Source of the DNA: Cheiracanthium punctorium
Lineage: Eukaryota; Arthropoda; Arachnida; Araneae; Cheiracanthiidae
Direction of reading: 5' to 3'
Length of the DNA: 64,000 bases
Assembly: GCA_038373885.1 (NCBI GenBank)
Contig: JAWZYV010012517.1
Location: 62,001 to 126,000, forward strand
Part shown: positions 44,340-53,445 of the stretch, piece after piece
How positions within the stretch are numbered: the first letter of the stretch is position 1
Layout of the letters: every line of letters begins with the position of its first letter
The notes under the pieces: generated by a model
The model's input: only the letters and a program-made list of their open reading frames with translations
The model's database searches: none
What the model was told of the DNA's origin: nothing
Translations under genes and position numbers: made by a program

Positions 44340-45366
44340 ATGTGTAAGGAAATTATTATTTTTGATAATAAATTCTCCGGGTTAGTGCACACAGGTAGCA
44401 ATATGACGTTGCTTCGAAATTTAGTGCGGATAAAAATAGGTTCATCATCATTATTGAATAACACTAAAGTACTGACAGGTTTTGGTTTTCCGCGAACAAA
44501 CATCATTGGTACTTTTGAGTGTGATGCTACTATTGACGACCAAATTTTTCCGGCCACTATTTCTGTAGTGCTGAATGCTTGCACAAATTATGACCTCATA
44601 ATCTGGTGTGACATAATACAGCAAGTAAATTTAACCATTTCACCTGCCGGCGTAATGTTTTCAATATTTCAACAGCATCTGATCCTGTTTTATTATGTCA
44701 AACTGTGACGATTCTCCCATCTTTGATATTGGCCCAAATGTCACTAGAGAAACACGTACTGTTGTTGAGAAGCTGTTGTTGACTTATTCGCCCAATAAAA
44801 GGAAAACTGCTAACGTTGAACTTGACATCGTGCTCACTGACGACAAGCCAATTTTCCATACACCCCGACGTTTACCATTTGCTGAGCTTGGTATAGTTGA
44901 TGCAGAAATTGACGAATGGGTCAAAAATGGAATTATTGAGCCATGTTCATCCCCCTACGCAACCCAAGTGTTAGTTGTAACGAAAAAAAGACGGAAAACC
45001 TAGAGTATGCATAGATTATAGACGATTAAATTGCAATAGTCAAAGATAACTTTCCCCTTCCGTTGATCGAAGACATTTTAGACAGTCTTCAAAATGCCAC
45101 AATATTTTCTACACTCGATTTACAAAATGCATTTTCCCACATCCCCGTAAACGAAAAAAGCCATCTTTATACCAGTTTTGTGACACATAAAGGCCAAGAT
45201 CTCTTCCTATTTATGCTGTTTGGCCTTAGTACATGTCCATCTACCTTTATCCGTTATATAAATGCCGTTTTTCGCGAACTTATTGCTAAGGGCATGGATG
45301 ATGATGTCATCCCAGCTACTAGTAAATCTAAGGCTCTCGAACGCTTAAAAATTGTCCTTGATGCAT
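44340..45366 (+). pseudogene. gypsy-type protease and reverse transcriptase, broken
   Basis: Protease: FSGLVHTGSNMTLL, where the catalytic D of DTGS is replaced by His, then LTGFGFP and YDLIIWCDI. RT in two frames: YSPNKRKTANVELDI, HTPRRLPFAE, VDAEIDEWVKNGIIEPCSSP with YATQVLVV, VCIDYRRLN, FSTLDLQNAFSHIPV and LFGLSTCPSTFIRYIN. The box that should be YMDD reads GMDDDVIPA. The frame ends at 45366, with RNase H and integrase absent. The element is inactive and 3'-truncated. Confidence 0.78.
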
Positions 45367-45539
45367 AGGTGCCAATTTGCTAAGGTGAAAAATCTGTAGT
45401 CCTAACACAACATAGCAGTAGCGCCCTTTTTTCAGTGAAGACATAACATACGCTATAAATATGCAGATTTTTTTTTATGTGAAAATAAACAAAGAAATTA
45501 TTTATTTATATCAATAAATATATTTTTATTAATTTTGTA

Positions 45540-45982
45540 TTAACAAATGCTGCTGAACAAGATTTTGCTTTTTTTTTAAATTATTATCGAAGACCTGCTC
45601 ATAGCATTTAGCATTTTGTGAAGATTTTAATACTAATAAGTTTTCTAAAGTGTCATTTGACATAGTATATCTGAAATCGGTTTTGTTTTTCTTTAATTGG
45701 CTGAAGATCCTCTCACATCTGAGTTACTGTGTGGAATAGTCAAAATTGTTAACATGACCTCAGAAATGTTCTTGAATTCAAGTTCACCAGTGAAATTTTT
45801 CAATTCACCTACTGCAAACCACTGTGCATCAACACGCTCTTTGCTGCTTACGCTTTCAGGAATATCCAAAACTTGAAGTTTGCTGAATTCTACTTGCAAT
45901 GAATCAATCATTTTATCAGTTGTTCTGCTCCTTAAATAGAATATTTTTCAATAAAATATTTTATACTAGAAAATGAGGCATT
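45540..45982 (-). pseudogene. hAT transposase, C-terminal part (downstream of the nest)
   Basis: Minus-strand text continues the frame left at 63193: NASFSSIKYFIEKYSI, a TAA stop near 45935, then LIKMIDSLQVEFSKLQVLDI, EFKNISEVMLTILTIPHSNS and, after one missing base, a hAT dimerisation end (RIFSQLKKNKTDFRY, SNDTLENLLVLKS) to a stop at 45540-45542. The 'TIPHSN.D.ER.FS' pattern marks the hAT C-terminal domain. The short stretch 45367-45539 holds no gene that I recognise. Confidence 0.75.
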
Positions 45983-45995
45983 TTCAATGTTTGAT

Positions 45996-46633
45996 TTTTG
46001 TTTTGTTTGTTTGTTGATGTTTATTGGCACAAGGTCCAAAAAGGACATGCTGCGCCAGACAAGCAGTTAAAATCAAATCATTATGTATTCAAATAAAAGG
46101 TACCAAAAACACCTGGTAAAGCTAAAACGTAAAGACTAAAATGGTGGGAAGTAAAATTCAAAAGGTGTTTAAAATGGAGAAGAAGTGAAACAAAGGCATC
46201 TGGATGGGGGCTCCCATCCAGATACCAGTCAGACAGAAATGGACACTTTACACTGAATAAAAAATATTGATACGTCTAAGAAAAGCAAATAGATTCTGAT
46301 GTGGGGTTTCACCCAAAATATCGTCAAGTTTAGGATGAGAACAGTTAAAAAATATTTGGTAAAAACTTTTAAAAGCAGTGCACGAGGTTAAAAGATGACT
46401 AATGGTGAGTTGAGTTTGACAGCGAGGGCACTCCGGAGCAGGGTCGCCCAGGAGTAGGTGCTTATGAGTAAGCCGCGTATGAACAATGCGGAGACGTGTT
46501 AAGATGACATCTAGCCTGTGATAGGGATGAGATGACCAGTGTGCGAGAGTTGGGCGAATAGAATGAAGTTTGTTCTCCGTTTCATTGTCCCATTTATCGA
46601 CCCATATGCCTTTTACAATGCTGAAGATACTGG
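45996..46633 (-). pseudogene. E1 3' UTR and last part of RNase H region
   Basis: The minus strand carries the C-terminal words DVILTRLRI-type text, the CP.CQ...LTI.HLLTSC zinc-like motif and the closing segment ending in FYSV-type text near 46270. Then come the 3' UTR hairpin (about 46198-46223), the terminal stem-loop (about 46020-46065) and a degenerate TTTG tail. Position 46633 is the last base of the left E2 target duplication (CTGAAGATACTGG, 46621-46633). Confidence 0.8.
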
Positions 46634-46889
46634 TTGGTTGGTTGGTTGGTTAGTTGGTGTTTAATGGCACAAGGTCCAGAAAGGACATACTGCGCCAGAC
46701 AATGTGTATATATGGTAAAATAAAGTTTTCAAGTAAAAATGTGTCGCATAAAACAGGTGAAGCTAAAATCCATGAGTTCTAAAACGATAAAAGCAAATGT
46801 AGAAAGGTAAAAAGTAGATAAAAAGAAATAAGCCAAGGACATCTGGATGGGGGCTCCCATCCAGATACCAGTCAGAGAAAAGTTATACC

Positions 46890-48614
46890 TCACACTGTGT
46901 AAAAAATATTGATGCATCGAAGAAAAGCAAACAAATTACAGTGCGGGGTTTCACCCAATATGATGTCAAGTTTGGGATGAGAACAGTTAAAATAAGTATG
47001 ATAAAAATTGTTAAAAGCTGTACAAGAGGTTAGAATATGACATATAGTAAGATGCATATTGCAGTGTGTACACGGAGGGGCAGGCTCTCCAAGAAGAAGG
47101 TGTTCGTGTGTAAGCCTCGTGTGGCCGATACGAAGGCAAGTCAAAATGACGTCAAATTTGCGGTAAGGCTGCGATAGCCAGTGGGTGATGGAGGGATGGA
47201 TGGTGTGAAGTTTATTACTAGTTTGACAGCTCCACTCATTGAACCAACTTTCTTTTATGCTGTTCGATATGCCAGATTTTATGTCAGTGTAGGGTAATGG
47301 TTCTGGATAAGGGTTGGTAGCATGCTTTGCCAAAGCATCGGCCTCTTCATTGCCCGAGATCCCAACGTGACTAGGAACCCAGCAGAAACGGATAACAAAG
47401 CCACAGTTTGTTAGGTGGCTATACAGTTGTTGGACTTTGGCTCTGTAGCTGTTCAAGAGGAGAGTTAGCACAGACTTTAACATCTGCTAACTGGGTTCCA
47501 CTAAGACTTTGTATGGTTACTATAGATTCCCATGGCTCTTTTTATTTTTGCCCATAGCTCCTTACCAGAGGTGGAGGTAGAGATGTTAGACACATATTGG
47601 ATCCAAGAATTTTTTTGTGCAAGCCGCCTTGTTTTCCTAGCATGTGCCTTGGCTTTCTTGAAAAGAATGAGATTTGCAGTGGTTGGACACCGGCGAAAGG
47701 TGTTCCATGCCTTTTGCTGCTGCTTTTTGGCGAGCGTGCATTTTGGATCCCACCACGGTTTTTTATTTCTTCGAGAGTTGGTTCTGGATTTTGGAATACT
47801 TGCATCCGCAGCTTTAAGGATGATGGAACGACACAGTATCCACGACCTCGTCAATATTGCCTTTAATGGTGTCTGAAGAGATAATAGCGAGTGAGGTGAA
47901 AGTTTTCCAGTCAGCTTTATCATAGTGATAACGGGGTGTGGTAAATTTCTGGGTTGAATATTGGTACAGAGGTGAGAGAAGGATTGGAAAGTGATCGCTA
48001 TTGTGTAGATCACTGGATACAGAGAAGTTATATAATGGCAGGATTTGAGGAGAACAAATGGCAAGGTCTATGGCATGGAAGGACTTTGTGGGAAGATGGA
48101 AATAAGTATTATCACCATTATTCATGATGCACAGGGAGAAATCTTTAATGAGTTGTTCGATACGATGGCCTCTGTTGTTAGTGTCTTTGCTACCCCACAA
48201 CGGACTATGAGCATTCATGTTACCGAGAAGAATGAACGGTGAGGGGAGTTGTTGAACAAGATTATTGAGGGATGATTGGCTAATGGAAGTATTTGGAGGT
48301 AGATAAATACAGCACACAGTAGTAAGGTGTTTCAGAAGGATACGGGCAGCAACAGCCTGGAGACAAGTATTGAGCTTGAGGGTTTGATAAGGGTAATTAC
48401 AGTTAACCATTAGGGCCACTCCGCCAGAGGCCCTACCACTGAGCTCATAGTCCTTGCGGAGTATAGAGTAATTACGGATAGAATATTGTCTATTGGTTGT
48501 AAGGTAGGTTTCTTGGAGAGCGAGGCAAGCGGGATTATGATCATAAATTAAAGTTTTGAGGTCGTCAACTTTATTTAGGAAACCGTGGCAGTTCCAAGAG
48601 AGCAACAATGCCAT
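46890..48614 (-). pseudogene. E2 ORF2, endonuclease plus RNase H end, RT deleted
   Basis: From the ATG at 48614 the endonuclease reads MALLLSWNCHGFLNKVDDLK, QETYL, LGNMNAHSPLWGS (Asp of GDMN changed to Asn) and SDHFPILLSPLYQ. The linker (FRRCPTTANLILFKKAKAHA) follows after a frameshift near 47830. Then a deletion leads to RNase H: FCWVPSHVGISGNEEADALA, LGEPAPPCTHC and LTICHILTSC, stop at 46890. The palm motifs are absent. A reverse transcriptase cannot be made from this copy. Confidence 0.82.
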
Positions 48615-48616
48615 AA

Positions 48617-50508
48617 TTAAGTGATATGGCCATCGTGCATCTTCTTAGTTGGAATCGCTGCGGGAATATCTGGAGGTTTGATTTCGTCGTGTTCCATTGA
48701 TTCTTCATCACTTATTTCGGATTCTGATGGGGCTAGGTTTAAAATAGTGTCATCAGTTTGTGGTTGTGGAGGTACTTTTTTCATGCTAGATTTATTGTGT
48801 TTTGATTTGTAGGAAGCTATTTTAGTGAGCAGAGGTCTAACTTGAGTGTAGCTATTGTTTGGTACCTTTTTCTTTGGAGGATTTTTCTGGGATAAGGAGA
48901 AAGATTTATTTGGTTTAGGTGCTGTTTGTTTACTCATTGAGGTGTTGGTGGTGGAAGTATTGCTTGGTGGATCGGTCTGAGTAGCTATTGAGTTAGTAGA
49001 TTTTACTGCAGCAGCATAGGATAGGCCAGATTTTGGTGTGCGAGCTTCTATTATTTTACGGGCATCAGGATAGGAAAGTCTTTGAGAGGAGCGCAGGGAT
49101 TGAATTTCTTTTTCAAATGCCCATTTTGGGCAGGACTTTGAGTATGATGGATGTTCCTGTGTGCAGTTTACACATTTTGCAGGTGCTGAGCAGGTTTCAC
49201 TGTCGTGGCCAGAGGCACCACAGCGGGCGCAAGCCGGTGATCTACGACAGGACGTTTTGGTATGACCGAACCTTTGACACTGAAAGCAACGGATTGGATT
49301 TGATACGTATGGTCTAACTGGGCATAATAGACAGCCGGCTTTTATATGAGATGGAATAGTTGGTTGGTTGGTTGGTTGGTTGAGGTTTGTTGGCACAAAA
49401 TCCAGCAAGGATATGCTGCGCCAGACGAGGATAAAAAATGAAAAAATACCTTGATAAAAAGATAAAGGCTAAAAGACATGACTAGTAATAAAGGATAAAA
49501 GCAACCATTAGTAAAAATTGTAAGTAGGCTTGTCTGGATGGGGTACCCCATCCAGACAACTGTCAAAACAAGTCTTAATTCATATCAAAAAAAGAAGGCT
49601 AATATGCCTGAGGAAGCGGAACAGGTTTTTATGTGGAGTTTCACCTAAAATTTTGTCAAGTACGGGATAAGAACAGTTAAAATAAGTCTGGTAAAAAGAG
49701 TTAAAAGCTTTACAGGCAGTTAAAACATGACGGATGGTTAGATGTGTGTTGCAATGAGAACAGTGTGGTGCAGGTTCACCGAAAAGCAGATAATTATGGG
49801 TGAGTCTCGTATGACCTATCCGTAGGCGTGTCAAAATGACGTCAAACTTGCGGCTAGGATGAGATGACCAGTGAGTGATGGATGGTCGTATGGTGTGCAG
49901 TTTATTGTCTATTTCGTCATTCCATTCGTTCATCCAGCTGTCTTTGATTAAGATTGAGATGCCGAGTTTGATATCCTCGAAAGGTATGTCACCGGTGTAG
50001 GAGATGGAATAGTTGGAGACTGAAAGGTTAAGACTATATGTTTAGTGTTATTAAGTTGGTTATTGCGACGAATAGTGATTCGACGAACTGCGCATACACT
50101 TTCGTCTCTCAGGTTTTCTAATATTTCGGATTCAGAGCAGTGTAAAAGTTCGGGTTCTGATATGACTCCTCTGGATGTATTTAAGGATGTATGGGGTGAC
50201 ACTGTAAAAGATTTTAGTCCAAAATTCTTTATTTTCATTATTTTTGAGGCTTGTCTATTGTTTGTTACTTCTACCAGGAGGTCTCCAGATCTTAATTTTT
50301 TTACTTTTTTAACTTCACCTACATTGGATGTGATGCATTTGTGGATAAGGAATGGTGATATTTCATGGAAGGTACCTTCAACTATGTGAATGATGAAGAA
50401 TCGAGCATTTGTATTAGTAAATTGAGAATCCATGTTTTCTTTGTTTATTGATTGCAGAATAGTTGTCTCAGATGGTGGATTGGGAGAAGAAGAAAATTTC
50501 GTAGCCAT
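48617..50508 (-). pseudogene. E2 ORF1, CCHC protein split by E2b
   Basis: The first half (from MATKFSSSPNPP at 50508) has the conserved HKCITSNVGEVKKVKKLRSG and GVISEPELLHCSESEILENL segments. It is interrupted at 50016 and resumes at 49347 with HIKAG, then the knuckles CFQCQRFGHTKTSC, CARCGASGHDSETC and CVNCTQEHPSYSKSC, a helical EKEIQSLRSSQRL, and a Ser/Lys-rich tail ending with SDEESMEHDEI. The stop TAA at 48617 is followed by TT and the ORF2 ATG. Apart from the insertion the frame is open. It would bind element RNA. Confidence 0.85.
49364..50000 (-). mobile_element. I-like copy E2b, 637 bp, 5'-truncated
   Basis: A 16 bp perfect duplication GAGATGGAATAGTTGG flanks it (49348-49363, 50001-50016). 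The left end is the (TTGG)n tail and the terminal block. The right end stops in the RNase H region (SWMNEWNDEIDNKLHTIRPS upstream of LTRLRIGHTRLTHNYL and CSHCNTHLTIRHVLTAC). Its two 3' UTR hairpins carry base changes on both arms relative to the other copies. It is the innermost element of this branch. Confidence 0.93.
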
Positions 50509-51102
50509 GTTGGAGAAAAGATGTTCGGACCCGGCCGCACCACCCACCACGGAGCCCAACAAGGGGATGCTTATACTTGCACCAGTGCTAGCCGGGTCTA
50601 TACGGGCACAGTACATCCCTGTAAGCAGCGTCCACCCTTAACGACGTGCCCAGCAGAAGACCGATTGCTTGATCCCTAGCAGTTGAACAAGTCAGTATCA
50701 CCAGCCGATTGATACACAGGGGAACGATGTGTACCTCCCGTTTACCCGAAGCAGAGGCCAAAGTAATGTGTTGAGGTTGAGCCCGTCCCAATGGAAATGC
50801 CATTCAGATGATTTCCCCTACGGGAACACCCCTCAATTACCAGGTTCCCCATTTCCGGGGACACGGGTCTCCACGCACGGCTAACACGTGGGTAGTTTTC
50901 CACCAATAGAAGCTGACGGCACAGGGCGACCGCAGCTTCTAAGGGGGGGGCCCTCACCTCCAAAGAGGAAACTACACTGAGGGGGAAAAGGAAGGAGACA
51001 GCTAAAAGGAGAGGAGGGTAGAACAAAGAGGAGCGAAAGATCGCTAGGGCCCCGGGATTGCGACACCCGTAAAGACCTAAAGTAGGTCTTCCCCCTGAGG
51101 GG
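50509..51102 (-). promoter_or_regulatory. E2 5' UTR with internal promoter expected
   Basis: GC-rich leader from the 5' terminal CCCCTCAGGGG to ORF1. It contains an in-frame ATG-led 36-codon extension before the chosen ORF1 start, as in E1 and E3. Non-LTR elements of this class use an internal promoter. I see no TATA box, only the GC-rich start. Confidence 0.5.
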
Positions 51103-51765
51103 CTGGAGATACTGGATTTTATGTCGCTGTAGGATGGATTGCCGGTGTACGGGAGGGTCGCATGCTTCGCCAGTGTGTCCGCTTTCTCATTCCCCGGGAT
51201 CCTGATGTGACTGGGGACCCAACAGAGGAGAATACTGTACCCTCGGTTTATAAGTTGGGCAAACTTGTGTGAAACTTTGTGCATATAGTTATGTGTTAGG
51301 GAGCCAGATTTCAGATTTTTCAGAATACTAAGTGAGTCAGAGTAGATGATAAAATTCTTTGTGTTTGTTCGCGGGATGTACAGAAGGCTTTCATATATGG
51401 CAAGTAATTCGGCAGTGAAGATGGAGCAAAATTGGGGTAGAGAATAGCTACAGGTATGATTATTAGCCAAGAAGGCAAAGCCGACGTGATTTTCACTTTT
51501 GGAGCCATCAGTGTATAGTTGTTCATATTTTTCATATTTGTTGTTGTGGTCAGAGAACAACGGTTGGTAGATTTTAGGATCAGTATCCTGTTTCGCAAAG
51601 CCTTCGAAAGGTTGTAGGTATGATATCTGCAATGTATGCCAGGGTGGGATATCATGAAAAGAGCATGTAGAGACATTTACATCCTCCAATTGGGTACCGA
51701 CAAGACCCCTACGAACCCTTAGCACAAAGGGAGGAGTGCAGATGGGACGATTCGCATAAAGGCGG
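51103..51765 (-). pseudogene. E1 RNase H segment between the two nested copies
   Basis: Minus-strand text: NRPICTPPFVLRVRRGLVGT, LEDVNVSTCSFHDIPPWHTL, YTDGSKSENHVGFAF, AELLAIYESLLYI, IIYSDSLSILKNLKSG and CWVPSHIRIPGNEKADTLAK, all four RNase H blocks. The right edge (51756-51765, ATAAAGGCGG) is the left target duplication of E3, and the left edge is the right duplication of E2. It is in register with the RT part at 58855 and the C-terminus at 46633. Confidence 0.88.
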
Positions 51766-52120
51766 TTGGTTGGTTGGTTGGTTGGTTGGTTGATGTTTAA
51801 TGGCACAAGGTCCAAATAGGACATACTGCGCCAGACGATGTGTAAAAATATAAAATACAAGGTGTAAAATATTAAAACAAGGCTTTTTCAGGTAAAAAGG
51901 TAGTGTATAGTTAAAATCCGTGAAATCTAAAAACAATAAAAGCAAAATGTAGAAAAGTAAAATGTAGATAAAAAGGAGTCGAGGACATCTGGATGGGGGC
52001 CCCCATCCAGATGCATGTCAGGAACACACACTTCACAACAAATGAAGAAAGTTAATACGCTGAAGGAAGGTAAAAAGATTATAATGTGGGGTTTCACCCA
52101 GTATATCGTCAAGTTTTGGG

Positions 52121-53445
52121 TTGGTTGGTTGGTTGGATGTTGTTTAATGGCACAAGGTCCAGAAAGGACATACTGCGCCAGACAATGTGTATTTAGTATA
52201 AAATAACGCTTTTGCGTAAAAGTTGTTGTATAAAACATGTAAAGCTAAAATCCGTAAGGTCTAAAACTGATAAAATCAAACTGTAGAAAGGTAAAAAGTA
52301 GATAAAAGTAAGCCAAGGACATCTGGATGGGGGCTGCCATCCAGATACCAGTCAGAGAAAGGTGTATATTTCACACTGAGTAAAACAGATTGATACGTCG
52401 AAGAAATGAAAATAAATTACAGTGAGGGGTTTCACCCAATATATCGTCAAGTTTGGGATGAGAACAGTTAAAAAATATTTGGTAAAAATTATTAAAAGCT
52501 GTACAAGAGGTTAAAATGTGACGAATGGTAAGGTGAGATTGACAATGTGAACATTCTGGGGCAGGTTCACCCAGAAGTAGGTGTTTATGGGTGATTCTCG
52601 TGTGACCAATACGGAGACGAGTCAGAATGACATCATGATTTCGATATGAAAGGGATGACCAATGAGTGAGGGAAGGTCGGATAGAATGCAGTTTATTTTC
52701 AGTTTCACTATCCCATTTACTGGTCCAACTGCTTTTTACTATGCTAGAGGTACCGGACTTTATGTCATTGTATGCGAGATAGCCAGTGTAGGGGATTGTA
52801 GCTTGCCTGGCTAAACTATCCGCCTTCTCGTTGCCCAGTATCCCAATATGACTGGGTACCCAACAGTAGAGAATATTGTATCCACGATTTGTCAGTTGTT
52901 CATGCAGACGTAGCACTTTGGTTATATAGCTATGAGTGAGGGAGCCCGATTTTAGATTGTTTAGTACACTGAGGGAGTCGGAGTAGATGATATACCTTTT
53001 TGTAGTCATTTTAGAGATATATAACAGGCTTTCATGGATGGCAAGTAATTCAGCAGTAAAGATTGAACAGAACGGAGGGAGAGTATAGCTGCAGGTATAG
53101 TTACTTCCAACGAAGGCGAAGCCGACATGATTCCCAGATTTGGAGCCGTCAGTGTATATTTCTGTATATTTTTTATATGTGTTTTTGTGGTCTGAGAACA
53201 ACTGTTGATATATTTTTGGGTCGGTACCCTGTTTAGTAAAGCCATTAAATGGTTGGAGGTACGAGGTCTGCAGTGTAGTCCATGGTGGCGTTTCATGAGG
53301 AGAATTAGGGGAGACTTTAACATTCTCCAGTTGTGTACCAACTAGACTCCTACGGATCCTTAAACCAAAGGGAGGAGTGCATGAGGGGCGATTTCCATAT
53401 TGGCGGTCCAAATGTGTGTCCGACAATGCGTCCCCCAAAGGGTGG
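52121..53445 (-). mobile_element. I-like copy E3b, 1.3 kb, 5'-truncated
   Basis: A 14 bp duplication CGTCAAGTTTTGGG flanks it (52107-52120, 53446-53459). It keeps the RNase H half of ORF2 and the 3' UTR. It is near-identical to the corresponding part of the copy at 27697-31991, which points to a recently active subfamily. Confidence 0.93.
52371..53438 (-). CDS. E3b RNase H region, open to the end
   Basis: A 355-codon open frame without ORF2 start. It contains GTQLENVKVSPNSPHETPPW, YTDGSKSGNHVGFAF, AELLAIHESLLYI, YSDSLSVLNNLKSG, CWVPSHIGILGNEKADSLAR, the zinc-like CSHCQSHLTIRHILTSC and the stop after RRINLFYSV. All RNase H catalytic positions (D, E, D, D) appear present. The first residues come from the truncation point at HPLGDAL. 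It has no initiation signal of its own and is unlikely to be expressed. Confidence 0.82.
   Translation of the reverse strand: MGDALSDTHLDRQYGNRPSCTPPFGLRIRRSLVGTQLENVKVSPNSPHETPPWTTLQTSYLQPFNGFTKQGTDPKIYQQLFSDHKNTYKKYTEIYTDGSKSGNHVGFAFVGSNYTCSYTLPPFCSIFTAELLAIHESLLYISKMTTKRYIIYSDSLSVLNNLKSGSLTHSYITKVLRLHEQLTNRGYNILYCWVPSHIGILGNEKADSLARQATIPYTGYLAYNDIKSGTSSIVKSSWTSKWDSETENKLHSIRPSLTHWSSLSYRNHDVILTRLRIGHTRITHKHLLLGEPAPECSHCQSHLTIRHILTSCTAFNNFYQIFFNCSHPKLDDILGETPHCNLFSFLRRINLFYSV

Larger units (their letters stand above)
46634..51102 (-). mobile_element. I-like copy E2, inserted in E1, internally deleted
   Basis: E2 is bounded by CTG[A/G]AGATACTGG at 46621-46633 and 51103-51115, with a (TTGG)n tail on the left and the CCCCTGAGGGG end on the right. 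It reaches the 5' terminus but lacks the RT core: two junctions near 47460 and 47505 join RNase H directly to the endonuclease-RT linker. ORF1 is split by the truncated copy E2b (49364-50000). The duplication copies differ by one base. Confidence 0.9.

Noticed and set aside
47532..48242. Plus-strand open frames over the endonuclease of E2
   Set aside because: They are antisense shadows of the minus-strand retrotransposon; the same shadows recur at each copy, for example 30677-30976 and 59303-59500.
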